This document shows positions 41,789 through 50,161 of a DNA stretch of 64,000 bases, piece by piece; within the stretch, counting starts at the first letter, position 1; every line of letters begins with the position of its first letter. The DNA is taken from positions 102,217-166,216 of the forward strand of contig CAIQVJ010000019.1 of NCBI GenBank assembly GCA_903875225.1, read 5' to 3'. Origin of the DNA: an uncultured Pseudomonadota bacterium. Lineage in GTDB: Bacteria > Myxococcota_A > UBA796 > SXON01. The translations under genes were made by a program, and so were the position numbers. The notes below the pieces were generated by a model. That model saw only the letters and a program-made list of their open reading frames with translations. It had not been told where the DNA came from and searched no databases.

Positions 41789-43489
41789 CTACTGCAGGTA
41801 CACCGTCGCGTCGGTGTAGTACCCGCTGGCATCGCGGTCCGCGGCGCCCGAGTCCACCGTGATGCCGTAGAGGGAGGGCAGGGGGAACGAGATGTCACCG
41901 AGCAACATCAGGATCACGTCGATCGGCAGGGCGTCGGAGAGCAGGTTGGTGGTGGCCTCGTTCGAGGCGCCCCAGTCGCTCTCGCGCACGTCCATCACGA
42001 TCGTGGGCTCGCCGAGCGAGAGCACGAGGCTGCCGTCCTCGATCACCATCTGCACGTCCACCCACAACGACATCGCCACGACGATGTGCTCCCCGAGTCC
42101 GCCCCCGGGGGTGTCGATGGTCACGAGCATCTCGGACATCTGCACCTGGGCCTGGCCGTTGCTGGACTGCACCAGGACGGGCGGCAGGCTCGCAGACGTG
42201 GAGATCGTGCCCTCGTCGGCCTTGAGCAGGATGAGCATCGCGGGGTCGAGCGAGCCATCGGTCGTCGAGAGCGACATGTCGAGCACGCCAGCGCGCCAGG
42301 CCTGGAACAGGACCATGTTCAGCACGTTGTCGGAGAACCCGGCCGCGATGTCTGAATGGGTGTCGATGGTGGGGCTCACCTTCGGGGCGGAGAGGTAGCC
42401 GGCATAGGTGCGGGCGCCGGTGTAGTCCATGCCCACGTCCACATCGAGATCGAGGGCGATGCCCTTGGTGTCGATGCTGGCGTCTGCGAAGCCGAACGCC
42501 ATGTCCACGGTGTGGCCGAGGATGTCGGTGGAGAAGCTGGGGTCGAGGCCGGCGAGCGTGGAGGAGAGCAGGTCGGGGACCATCTCGTTGATCTTGGTGA
42601 CCAGCATCTCCTCGACGGTGGAGCGGATGGTGTCGACGAGGATGTAGGACTCGATGTCGCCGGGCAGGAGCGAGGTGTCGTAGGCGAAGTCCTTGAGATC
42701 GACGGAGCAGTTCGTGAGCGTGACGCGGATGGCGCCGTCCACGACGTCCACCGAGACGCTCGCGGTGATGACTGCAGACGACGCGGACATCGAGAGGTCC
42801 TCGTCAAAATCGATGCCGACCACATCCCCGTAGGCGTTCGCGTTGACGAGGAGGTTCGGCAGCGTGGCGGTGAGCGTGAGGAGCCCGCTGGACGGCGTGA
42901 ACTGGATCTGCGGGGTGTCGAAGCTGATGTTGTCGATGTCTGCCGAGACCGTCACGGCGTCCCAGCCCCACACGCCGTAGCTGTCGGTGTAGACGGGGTT
43001 CATCGCCGTGGCGGAGCTGGTGATGAGCGCGGGCGTCATGTAGTCGGCCACCATGGTGCCCACCTTGTCGAGGCCGCTCTGGTTCACGCGCACGGCGAGC
43101 GCGTCGCTGACGCCGTCGTCGGGGTTAGCAAAATCGCCGCTGATCACGCCGTGGCGCACGAACAGGGTGTCGCCGTTGCCGTCCACGGCCTGCGCCTCCA
43201 CCACGTTGACGCCGCGGGCCAGGTCGACCTTGCCCTTCCAGTCCTCGCCGGTGCGGGCGGCGTCACTCGCGGCGCCGTTCGGTGCGAGCAGGACCGAGAC
43301 GCTCTCCACGTTCTGCGCCGTGCCGGTCACCTGCGCCTGCCCGGCGCTGGTCCAGGCGGCGACCTCGGGGGTCGTCATCGCGAACACCGCATCGGGCACC
43401 GGGTTGCCGGCGTTGGCGTCCTTCTTGCCGCAGCCCGCGAGGCCGAGGAGCATGGCGGGGGCGGCAAAGCAGAGGAGGGACGCGCGCAT
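41789..43489 (-). CDS. large lipoprotein, unknown (possibly lipid-binding-like)
   Basis: 566 residues. Lipoprotein signal with LAGC lipobox (GLAGCGKKDANAG), a beta-rich Ig-like region to about residue 110, then a long region of alternating amphipathic strands with few charges (LTATLPNLLVNANAYGDV, SASVSVDVVDGAIRVTLTN, LLSSTLAGLDPSF). Such long hydrophobic-strand tubes recall the TULIP/BPI-type lipid-binding fold, but this is an impression, not a match. A single Cys (NCSVDLKDF) and no enzymatic motif. Probably periplasmic or on the outer membrane. It converges with the RCC1-like lipoprotein, 6 bp apart. Confidence 0.78.
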   Translation of the reverse strand: MRASLLCFAAPAMLLGLAGCGKKDANAGNPVPDAVFAMTTPEVAAWTSAGQAQVTGTAQNVESVSVLLAPNGAASDAARTGEDWKGKVDLARGVNVVEAQAVDGNGDTLFVRHGVISGDFANPDDGVSDALAVRVNQSGLDKVGTMVADYMTPALITSSATAMNPVYTDSYGVWGWDAVTVSADIDNISFDTPQIQFTPSSGLLTLTATLPNLLVNANAYGDVVGIDFDEDLSMSASSAVITASVSVDVVDGAIRVTLTNCSVDLKDFAYDTSLLPGDIESYILVDTIRSTVEEMLVTKINEMVPDLLSSTLAGLDPSFSTDILGHTVDMAFGFADASIDTKGIALDLDVDVGMDYTGARTYAGYLSAPKVSPTIDTHSDIAAGFSDNVLNMVLFQAWRAGVLDMSLSTTDGSLDPAMLILLKADEGTISTSASLPPVLVQSSNGQAQVQMSEMLVTIDTPGGGLGEHIVVAMSLWVDVQMVIEDGSLVLSLGEPTIVMDVRESDWGASNEATTNLLSDALPIDVILMLLGDISFPLPSLYGITVDSGAADRDASGYYTDATVYLQ

Positions 43490-43560
43490 CTGGACTCCGG
43501 TCGGCGCGGAACTACACGATCCGGCGGCGCATTGTCAAGCAGAAGTTCGTTTTTCCTCGC

Positions 43561-44352
43561 TCAGCCCTTGAGCTCCACCCACACGCCACCGGGGATCTCC
43601 CGGACCTCGCCGAGGGTGATGCGGTCCCCTGCCTCGAGCCCGCACCCGACCGGCGGGGCGAGCCGCCAGTGGCTCTCGGCGCTCGGGGCCCCTGCGCGCA
43701 CGTTGGCGCCGCGCGTGAGCGTGATGGTCTGGCCCGCCTGGCCTGGGGCACTCTGGCCCGCGTACCACCAGCCGACGGTGCTCCCGGGATCCGCGTGGCA
43801 GCCGAAGCGCGGCACCTTGGTGGAGGGCGCGAGGGAGGCGACGGCGTGTGGACGTTGGGGAGCGGGAGCTTCGATGGCGGCGGGCGCCGGCGGGGCCGTG
43901 GCCGCGCTTTCGACGACCGGTGCCGTTGCCGGCTGGGCGGCCACAGGGGCGGCGACTGCGGTGGCTTCGGGGACCTCGACTCGCGCCTGGGGGGCGGGCG
44001 ACGGCGCGTTCTCGGCCTGTGCAGTGCCGGAAGAGGCCGCGATCCCGACGGCGAGCAGAACGACCACGCAGGCGGCGACTGCTGCGGCGACGGCCCAGGG
44101 GCGGTTCGGCGCGAGATCCTGTGCGGCGCGTTGGGCGTTCTCGTCGGCGGGGAGCGCGCGGGCGACGGCGCTGGCGATGGTGTGGACTCGGCCCTGCGAC
44201 TCGGCCGCGAGCAGCAGCGCGCGCCACGCGTTCTCGCCGGTGCCGTCCGGCCGCGGCATGCCGCACCGCTGCGCGATGGCGCCGGCGTCGTCGGGCAGGC
44301 GCCGCGTGTAGAAGGCTGCGAGTTCTTCGAGGATCGCCGGGTCGAGTCGCAT
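43561..44352 (-). CDS. membrane protein with possible EAD-like N-terminus and SH3-like C-terminus
   Basis: 263 residues from ATG 44352 with GGAGGT 4-5 bases upstream; a longer start (44406) overlaps the promoter. Residues 3-72 are helical with WRALLLAAESQGRVHTIASA-type spacing that resembles an effector-associated (EAD1-like) domain. One membrane segment lies at about 86-106 (PWAVAAAVAACVVVLLAVGI), then a Pro/Ala/Val-rich stalk to about 180. The end (GCHADPGSTVGWWYAG, TLTRGANVRAGAPS, GDRITLGEVREIPGGVW) is a bacterial SH3 or SH3_3-like domain with two Cys. So an inner-membrane sensor with a cytoplasmic adaptor-like part and an outer SH3 part. The EAD match is tentative. Confidence 0.75.
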   Translation of the reverse strand: MRLDPAILEELAAFYTRRLPDDAGAIAQRCGMPRPDGTGENAWRALLLAAESQGRVHTIASAVARALPADENAQRAAQDLAPNRPWAVAAAVAACVVVLLAVGIAASSGTAQAENAPSPAPQARVEVPEATAVAAPVAAQPATAPVVESAATAPPAPAAIEAPAPQRPHAVASLAPSTKVPRFGCHADPGSTVGWWYAGQSAPGQAGQTITLTRGANVRAGAPSAESHWRLAPPVGCGLEAGDRITLGEVREIPGGVWVELKG

Positions 44353-44370
44353 GAGACCTCCAGTGGGTTC

Positions 44371-44399
44371 AACATACTCGTGTTGACGTGTCAAGTCAA
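44371..44399 (-). promoter_or_regulatory. sigma-70-type promoter of the EAD/SH3 gene
   Basis: On the minus strand, TTGACT (44394-44399) and TATGTT (44371-44376) are spaced exactly 17 bp, 19 bp upstream of the ATG at 44352. This is one of the best promoters in the window; a dyad (44383-44394) overlaps its spacer and -35 edge. Confidence 0.6.
44383..44394. promoter_or_regulatory. inverted repeat TTGAC-GT-GTCAA, possible repressor site
   Basis: 12-bp dyad with perfect 5-bp arms lying in the promoter spacer of the 43561-44352 gene. It shares its arms with the dyad at 19285-19296, and the gene for the lipoprotein at 44458 starts on the other side, so it could control both. Confidence 0.4.
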
Positions 44400-44457
44400 T
44401 GGTCAAAAACCGGTTCCCGATCCCCGCGGAGGCAGGGCGCGCCTGCTATCTTCGCGC

Positions 44458-45267
44458 ATGCGCCCCGGTGCCCTCCCGCTCGCGATCCTGCTCGGCTGCA
44501 CCGGCAAGCCCGGCGGGGAGAGCGCAACGGACACCTCGGGCGGTCCCGGGGTCGAAGCCCCGCCGTGCGAGCTTTCGCATCCGTGGCCGATGGACACGGT
44601 CGGGGACGTCGCGGTGGCGGGGTCCGCGGCGTATCCCAACCCTGCGAGGCTCATTCTCCTGGATGGGAACGCCCTCGCAGGCGCGCGCACAGCAGCGTCC
44701 GAGGGGGATCCGTGCCCCACACTGACCGAGTCCGAGGACGGCCGGACCTCCACCATCTCGGGCGACTGCACCACCGGGTGGGGCTCCGTGTACGGCGGGA
44801 CCGCGACGTTCGCCGAGGTCAACGGCACGTTCGCCTCCACCTACGACCACTTCCATTTCGAGGACGGCCTGAATCCCTACGGCTACGACGTCGATGGGGC
44901 CTGGCTCGACACCGGTGGCGAGGTCCGGTACGACCTCACGTTGACGATGCTCGGTCAGTGGATGGCCACCGGGGCTCCGGACGTCACTGCGGTGGTCCAC
45001 ACCGTCGTCGCCTGGTACGCCGGGTCCCAGGGCATCGTCGACGGGTACGTCGACATCGTCAGCCAGCCGACGAGCGGCGCGACAGGGGACCTGTGCGTGT
45101 CGGGCAACCTGGACCTCTCGGACTCGTGCGAGGCGGAGGACACTGCGGCGCTCACGCTCTGGGGATCCACCCCCGCGACCGTCACCTGGAACGGATTCAG
45201 CTCCTGCGACGGGTGCGCCGACGTCACGATCGATGGCGTCGACGCCGGATCGTACTGCCCGCCCTGA
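44458..45267 (+). CDS. paralogous Cys-rich lipoprotein, copy 1
   Basis: 269 residues; ATG 44458 begins the lipoprotein signal MRPGALPLAILLGC. The mature protein has a CELSHPWPMDTV segment, then CPTLTESEDGRTSTISGDC, an aromatic YDHFHFEDG block, and a C-terminal motif SCDGCADVTIDGVDAGSYCP. The same order of blocks occurs in the proteins at 46949-47764 and 47761-48561, so this is a three-member family with at least eight cysteines, probably in disulfides. No similarity to a named family is recognised. An acidic Thr/Ser linker is absent. Followed by the 357-bp repeat-rich intergenic region. Confidence 0.85.
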   Translation: MRPGALPLAILLGCTGKPGGESATDTSGGPGVEAPPCELSHPWPMDTVGDVAVAGSAAYPNPARLILLDGNALAGARTAASEGDPCPTLTESEDGRTSTISGDCTTGWGSVYGGTATFAEVNGTFASTYDHFHFEDGLNPYGYDVDGAWLDTGGEVRYDLTLTMLGQWMATGAPDVTAVVHTVVAWYAGSQGIVDGYVDIVSQPTSGATGDLCVSGNLDLSDSCEAEDTAALTLWGSTPATVTWNGFSSCDGCADVTIDGVDAGSYCPP

Positions 45268-45274
45268 CGTCGCC

Positions 45275-45367
45275 GACCGATGGTCGCCTGACTGCACAGG
45301 TTGCGGACCGATCGCCACCTGACTGCACAGGTTGCGGACCGATCGCCACCCGAGTGCACGGTCCCGG
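45275..45367 (+). repeat. tandem array A, three 31-bp units
   Basis: Three head-to-tail copies: 45275-45305, 45306-45336, 45337-45367. Units 1 and 2 match at 28 of 31 positions; unit 3 diverges toward its end. Each carries GACCGAT, GACTGCAC or GAGTGCAC. The region starts 7 bp after the stop of the copy-1 lipoprotein. It is the first half of the gene-free 45268-45624 stretch, whose remaining bases (45368-45479) show no gene or clear signal. Confidence 0.8.
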
Positions 45368-45479
45368 CCCGGGTTCGCTGATCTGGCGGCCGGCGCGCTT
45401 CGTGGCGCACGAGCAAACGCCGACAATCCCTGGCCCCGCCAGGCCGTAGAGCGACCGGGGGCGGCGGAGGTCCGCGGGT

Positions 45480-45603
45480 GTGCACTCGCCCCCCGATCGG
45501 TCCGCCCGCCGTGCACTGGACCCCCGATCGGTCCGCCCGCGGTGCACTCGCCCCCCGATCGGTCCGCCCGCCGTGCACTGGACCCCCGATCGGTCGCCCG
45601 TCC
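45480..45603 (-). repeat. tandem array B, four 31-bp units, inverted relative to array A
   Basis: Four head-to-tail copies: 45480-45510, 45511-45541, 45542-45572, 45573-45603. Units 1 and 3 are identical; units 2 and 4 form a second version, giving a 62-bp superperiod. The complement of array A aligns in the same register (GTGCA and CGATCGGTCCGC shared), so A and B are inverted relative to each other with about 112 bp between. It ends 21 bp before the stop of the TPR-like gene, so both arrays lie between convergent gene ends. Not CRISPR: there are no spacers. Confidence 0.8.
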
Positions 45604-45624
45604 CCCCGGCGTCGTGCACCGTCG

Positions 45625-46767
45625 CTACTTTGCATTCCAGTGGTCGCGGACGTCGTGCGCAGGCCGCATCCAGAGCCTCAGGCACTCGGACTGGTCGGGC
45701 AGCGTCATCAGCGCGGCGCGGGCGGCTTCGTCGTGCCCGTCGAGCGTCTCGATGGCGGCGAGCAGGGCTGCGGCCTCGGGGGCCAGGGGTGGAGCCGTGA
45801 CCAGGGCGAGATCGTCGCGCATCCAGCCCATGTAGTCGGTGGTGGTGTTGGCGTGCATCTCCGCGACCATGAGCGCGATGCTGTAGGCGATGCCCACGTC
45901 GTTCGAGGCGAGGTTCGTATAGTCGAACCCGGAGACCGTCACGGTCTCGACGGCACCCTCGGGGACCGGGATCGGGGCCGCCTTCTTGCAGGTGTGGTCG
46001 TCACACCAGCTTGTCACCACCATCGCAGTGGTCCCCTCGTCCGGTGGATTCAGCAGGATGGCGCGCAGGGTGATCCGCACCCGGAGCAGGTGGTACAACT
46101 GCGAGTCCGGCGTCTCGCCATCCTTCACCCTGCGCTGGACGTCCATGAGCGCGTTCTGGGCAGCGAGCACCGAGCCCTGCGCCTCCGGGATCAGCACGGA
46201 CTGTACGAACAAGGCGGGCGCCTCTGCGGCGTCGGGGAGGAGCAGGGCGTGCATGACCCCCGCCGCTCCGGCCGCGAGCCAGTCCGCCGCGTGGGCGGGA
46301 TCGGCCTTCGCCAGCGCCAGCATCAACTGCGCGAATTCCGAGATGACGACCGGCTCGTCCGGGTGCTGGGTGAGCACCGCCCAGTACAGCTTGTAGCTGT
46401 CCTCGTCGTTGTGGCCCTGCGCAACGCGGATCCGCGCCCGCCAGAACAGCGCCATCGCGTAGTTCGGGTCCTTCTCTGTGGCCTTGTAGGTCTCCACGAG
46501 CGCCCCGTCGAGGTTCCCTGCCCAGACGTCCGCGATCGCGAGGCACAGGTGCGTGGGCGGGAACGCGGTGTCCAGGGCGAGCGCGGCGTTGCAGGCTGCC
46601 AGCGCGCCGGGGCCATCGCCGGACTTCAGGTGGGTCCTCGCCTCGTCGAGCTTCGCGGTGACTGCGGGGACAGCCGGTGGCGTGGGGTAGTCGAAGTCCT
46701 TCTCCATCCAGGACGATTCGGCGAACGCGGGGTGGAGGAGGCAGGCCAGGAGAGGGAGCCAGGTCAT
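45625..46767 (-). CDS. secreted TPR-like repeat protein
   Basis: 380 residues from ATG 46767. Signal peptide MTWLPLLACLLHPAFA, followed by helical repeats of TPR type (LDEARTHLKSGDGPGALAACNAALALD, NLDGALVETYKATEKDPNYAMALFWRARI, DEPVVISEFAQLMLALAKADP). A later part with VETVTVSGFDYTNLASN and two Cys pairs (SWCDDHTCKK) is less repetitive. It probably works in the periplasm as a scaffold. Divergent from the copy-2 lipoprotein with a 181-bp gap that holds no further gene but no promoter is clear. Confidence 0.82.
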   Translation of the reverse strand: MTWLPLLACLLHPAFAESSWMEKDFDYPTPPAVPAVTAKLDEARTHLKSGDGPGALAACNAALALDTAFPPTHLCLAIADVWAGNLDGALVETYKATEKDPNYAMALFWRARIRVAQGHNDEDSYKLYWAVLTQHPDEPVVISEFAQLMLALAKADPAHAADWLAAGAAGVMHALLLPDAAEAPALFVQSVLIPEAQGSVLAAQNALMDVQRRVKDGETPDSQLYHLLRVRITLRAILLNPPDEGTTAMVVTSWCDDHTCKKAAPIPVPEGAVETVTVSGFDYTNLASNDVGIAYSIALMVAEMHANTTTDYMGWMRDDLALVTAPPLAPEAAALLAAIETLDGHDEAARAALMTLPDQSECLRLWMRPAHDVRDHWNAK

Positions 46768-46948
46768 GGGGGTCTCCGCAGGTCGGGGTGTCGGGCGCGC
46801 GGGTCGAGCGGCCCCGTGGAGAGGCAGTGTGGCGTGGCGCGGAAGGGGGCCCCATCGGGCGTTTGGCGGACCCGGCGAGGGCGGGCCCCGCGCCTCCTGC
46901 CCGCGCTGGGGCATGGGTCGCTGCGCGCTGCGGTGGATACTCTCCGGT

Positions 46949-47764
46949 ATGCGGTGCGTTGCCCTGCTCGTGTTCCTGGTCGGCTGTGTCGGAAAGCACG
47001 GTGGCGACAGCTCCGCTGCGGATTCAGCGGGCGACTCCGCTAACGGCACGCCGCCGTGTGATCTCCTGCACCCGTGGGTGATGGGCACGGTCGAGGATGT
47101 CGTGCTGGGCGGATCGCTGGCGCGGCCTGACGTCGCGATCCTGACGCTGCTGGACGCCGACGCCTGGTGGGCGAAGGGGGCCGTGGAGGCCGACGGCGAT
47201 AGTTGCCCGACGTTCACGGAGTCCGATGACGGCACTACCCGGACGATCACGGGCGACTGCACGACGACCTACGGCTACATCTTCGGCGGAACTGCTGTCT
47301 TCACCAGCTCGGGGACCGAGGAGACCGCAGCGTACGATCACTTCCACTTTGACGAGCGTGAAGCGCAGAACCCCTACGGCGTCGATGCCGACGGGACGTT
47401 CTGGTCGGACGTCCTCAGCCCCGGCGACTTTGCGTTTGCCCTCGACCTGACCATGACGATGTTCGGCGACTGGCCGGGGATCGAGTCGGGTTCGGAGGTG
47501 ACCTACGAGACGACGCTGGGGTATGGGTCGGACGTGTGGGACGGCCACTCCGACATCGTCTCCCAGCCGGCGAGCGCGGCCACTGGGGACCTGTGCTTCT
47601 CGGATGCATACCACTACGTGGACTCTTGCGACCTTGAGGACGACGACGTCCTGAACCTGTGGGGATCCTCCCCCGCCACGCTCACCTGGAACGGCTCGAC
47701 CTCCTGCGACGGCTGCGCCGACGTCACGATCGACGGGGCGGACGCGGGATCGTACTGCCCATGA
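46949..47764 (+). CDS. paralogous Cys-rich lipoprotein, copy 2
   Basis: 271 residues from the ATG at 46949, the start homologous to the other copies; an ATG at 46913 would add 12 residues. Signal MRCVALLVFLVGC, then KHGGDSSAADSAGDS, CDLLHPWVMGTVEDV, CPTFTESDDGTTRTITGDC, YDHFHFDE and a C-terminal SCDGCADVTIDGADAGSYCP. It differs from copy 1 in the middle (SDVLSPGDFAFALDLTM). The stop overlaps the next copy's start (ATGA at 47761-47764), a tandem, coupled pair. Function unknown. Confidence 0.88.
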   Translation: MRCVALLVFLVGCVGKHGGDSSAADSAGDSANGTPPCDLLHPWVMGTVEDVVLGGSLARPDVAILTLLDADAWWAKGAVEADGDSCPTFTESDDGTTRTITGDCTTTYGYIFGGTAVFTSSGTEETAAYDHFHFDEREAQNPYGVDADGTFWSDVLSPGDFAFALDLTMTMFGDWPGIESGSEVTYETTLGYGSDVWDGHSDIVSQPASAATGDLCFSDAYHYVDSCDLEDDDVLNLWGSSPATLTWNGSTSCDGCADVTIDGADAGSYCP

Positions 47765-48561
47765 AGCCCGTCGTTCCCCTGCTCGCTCTCCTGGTCGGCT
47801 GCGTCGGAAAGCACGGCGGGGACAGCCCCGCCGCGGACTCGGCGGGCGATTCGGGTGTGGCACCGCAGGCGTGTGATCTCCTGCATCCCTGGCCGATGGA
47901 CACCGTCGAGCACGTGGGCGTGGCGGCCGGGTTGACCTACCCCGACGTTGCACGGCTCACGCTGCTGGACGGAGAGGCGATGACCGACGCCCGGACCGCC
48001 TCGCACAGTGGAGAACCCTGTCCGACGTACACCGAGTCCGACGACGGCACATCCGTCACGATCACCGGCGATTGCACCCTGTGGGACCTGGTCTACGGCG
48101 GGACCGCGACGTTCACCGAGGTCGACGGCTCGTACTCGTCGGTCTACGACCGCTTCCACTTCGAGGACGGGGTCAGCACGCGCGGGTACGACGTCGATGG
48201 AAACTGGCTCGACGACGTCGGGCAGTTCACCTTCGACCTCACCGTGAGCTGGTTCGGCGACTGGGAGCCGAGGTCGGACGCGACGGTCACGTACGTCACC
48301 ACCATGACCTGGGTCGATCCTGCCGAACGTGTCGACGGCTACGCCGACATCGTCAGCCAGCCGGGCAGCGCCGCAACGGGGGATCTCTGCGTCGCTGCCG
48401 ACTGGCAGAACGTGGACTCCTGCGACTCCGAGGACGACGCGGTGTTCACCCTCCAGGGCTCCGCCCCCGCCACGCTCACCTGGAACGGCTCCACCTCCTG
48501 CGACGGGTGCGCCGACGTGACGATCGACGGGGTCGCCGCCGGCTCGTACTGCCCGCCTTGA
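47761..48561 (+). CDS. paralogous Cys-rich lipoprotein, copy 3
   Basis: 266 residues, ATG overlapping the copy-2 stop. Signal MKPVVPLLALLVGC, KHGGDSPAADSAGDS (nearly the same as copy 2), CDLLHPWPMDTVEHV, CPTYTESDDGTSVTITGDC, FHFEDG and SCDGCADVTIDGVAAGSYCP. Copies 2 and 3 share their first 15 mature residues closely, while the HPWPMDTV segment is like copy 1. So recent tandem duplication with mixing between copies is likely. All three keep the cysteine positions. They have no enzyme motif and appear to be a lineage-specific surface family. Confidence 0.88.
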   Translation: MKPVVPLLALLVGCVGKHGGDSPAADSAGDSGVAPQACDLLHPWPMDTVEHVGVAAGLTYPDVARLTLLDGEAMTDARTASHSGEPCPTYTESDDGTSVTITGDCTLWDLVYGGTATFTEVDGSYSSVYDRFHFEDGVSTRGYDVDGNWLDDVGQFTFDLTVSWFGDWEPRSDATVTYVTTMTWVDPAERVDGYADIVSQPGSAATGDLCVAADWQNVDSCDSEDDAVFTLQGSAPATLTWNGSTSCDGCADVTIDGVAAGSYCPP

Positions 48562-48676
48562 TCGGGGGTTCACGCGTGATCCCCACTGCGATGTGGACGG
48601 GCGGTCGGCGGCGGATCCGGCCCCGCTGCGGGCCCCGAGAGCCCGCCCGACGACGGCACCGCGATAAACCCCGCCG

Positions 48677-50161
48677 ATGCCCACCCCCGATCTCATCCTC
48701 GCCATCGACCAGGGAACGACCAGCTCCCGGGCCACCCTGATCGACCACCAGAGCCGCGTGATCGCGAGCCACAACGTGGAGTATCCGAACTACTTCCCGG
48801 CGCCCGGCCTGGTGGAGCACGACGCCGACGAGATCTGGGGCTCGGTGGCCTCGGCTGTCGGCGCGGTGCTCGCCGCGGTGCACCCCTCGCGCATCGCCGC
48901 CATCGGGATCACGAACCAGCGCGAGACCTCGCTGTTCTGGGACGGAACGACCGGAAAGCCGGCCCATCGCGCGCTCGTGTGGCAGGACCGACGCACGGCC
49001 GCCCGCTGCGAGGAGCTTCGCGCCGCGGGCTGGGAGGAGAAGGTGCGGGCGCGCACGGGCCTCGTCATCGACCCCTACTTCTCGGGCACGAAGGCCGAGT
49101 GGATGCTCCAGAACGTGCCGGGGATCGCAGAGGGCGCGCGGTCCGGGTCGCTGAAGTACGGCACGATCGACAGCTACGTGGCGTGGAAGCTCACCGGGCG
49201 CCACGTGACCGACCCCTCCAACGCGAGCCGCACGCTGCTCTACGACATCCACCGCGGCGTGTGGGACGAGGGCCTGGTGGAGCTCTTCGGCGTGCCGATG
49301 CGGTGCCTGCCGGACGTCGTGGACAACGCAGGCATCATCGGCGTGACGAAGGGCGTCGGGTTCCTGCCGGACGGCATCCCTGTCGCCGGGCTGGCGGGCG
49401 ACCAGCAGTCGGCGCTGTTCGGGCAGGCGTGCTTCGCCCCCGGCGAGGCCAAGTGCACCTACGGCACGGGCGCCTTCCTGCTCATGAACACCGGGGAGAA
49501 GGCGGTGCCCTCGGCCAACGGCATGCTCACCACCGTGGGGTGGCGGATCGCGGGGCGGACCACCTACGCGCTCGAGGGCAGCGCGTTCGTCGCCGGTGCC
49601 GCGGTGCAGTGGCTGCGCGACGGGCTCGGGATCATCCGGCAGTCGTCCGACGTCGAGGCGCTCGCCCTCACCGTCCCCGACAACGGCGGTGTGAGCTTCG
49701 TGCCTGCGCTCGCTGGCCTGGGCGCGCCACATTGGCGGCCGGATGCGCGTGGGGTGCTGTGCGGTCTCACGCGGGGCAGCACCGCCGGGCACGTCGCCCG
49801 CGCCGTGCTCGAAGGCATCGCGCTGCAGATCACCGACATCCTCCTGGCCATGGAGAGCGACAGCCGCGCCAACGGCGGGCAGCCGCTCGCGATGCTCAAG
49901 GTGGACGGCGGCGCTGCGAAGAACGACCTGCTCATGCAGTTCCAGGCCGACGTGCTCGGCGTGACCTGCGCCCGCCCCACGAACCTGGAGACGACCGCGA
50001 TGGGCGCGGCCTACCTGGCCGGCCTGGGCGTCGGGTTCTGGAAGGGGCTCGACGACGTGCGCTCCGCCTGGGCCGAGGACAAGCGCTTCACGCCGACGAT
50101 GTCGGCGAAGGAGCGGGCTGACCGGCGCGCGATGTGGCTCGGAGCCGTGGCCCGCGCATGA
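48677..50161 (+). CDS. glpK: glycerol kinase
   Basis: 494 residues, the normal GlpK length. FGGY-family motifs: ILAIDQGTTSSRATLID at the N-terminus, GITNQRETSLFWD, VWQDRRT, TDPSNASRTLLYDIH, AGLAGDQQSALFGQ and the C-terminal LKVDGGAAKNDLLMQFQADVLG. GlpK phosphorylates glycerol with ATP to sn-glycerol-3-phosphate, for lipid or energy use. No glpF or glpD is nearby. It starts 115 bp after the copy-3 lipoprotein, and its stop overlaps the next gene (ATGA at 50158-50161). Unremarkable enzyme in an unusual place. Confidence 0.97.
   Translation: MPTPDLILAIDQGTTSSRATLIDHQSRVIASHNVEYPNYFPAPGLVEHDADEIWGSVASAVGAVLAAVHPSRIAAIGITNQRETSLFWDGTTGKPAHRALVWQDRRTAARCEELRAAGWEEKVRARTGLVIDPYFSGTKAEWMLQNVPGIAEGARSGSLKYGTIDSYVAWKLTGRHVTDPSNASRTLLYDIHRGVWDEGLVELFGVPMRCLPDVVDNAGIIGVTKGVGFLPDGIPVAGLAGDQQSALFGQACFAPGEAKCTYGTGAFLLMNTGEKAVPSANGMLTTVGWRIAGRTTYALEGSAFVAGAAVQWLRDGLGIIRQSSDVEALALTVPDNGGVSFVPALAGLGAPHWRPDARGVLCGLTRGSTAGHVARAVLEGIALQITDILLAMESDSRANGGQPLAMLKVDGGAAKNDLLMQFQADVLGVTCARPTNLETTAMGAAYLAGLGVGFWKGLDDVRSAWAEDKRFTPTMSAKERADRRAMWLGAVARA

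Noticed and set aside
45480..45603. CRISPR array
   Set aside because: The 31-bp units are directly adjacent with no spacers, are GC-rich and not palindromic overall; no cas gene is present.
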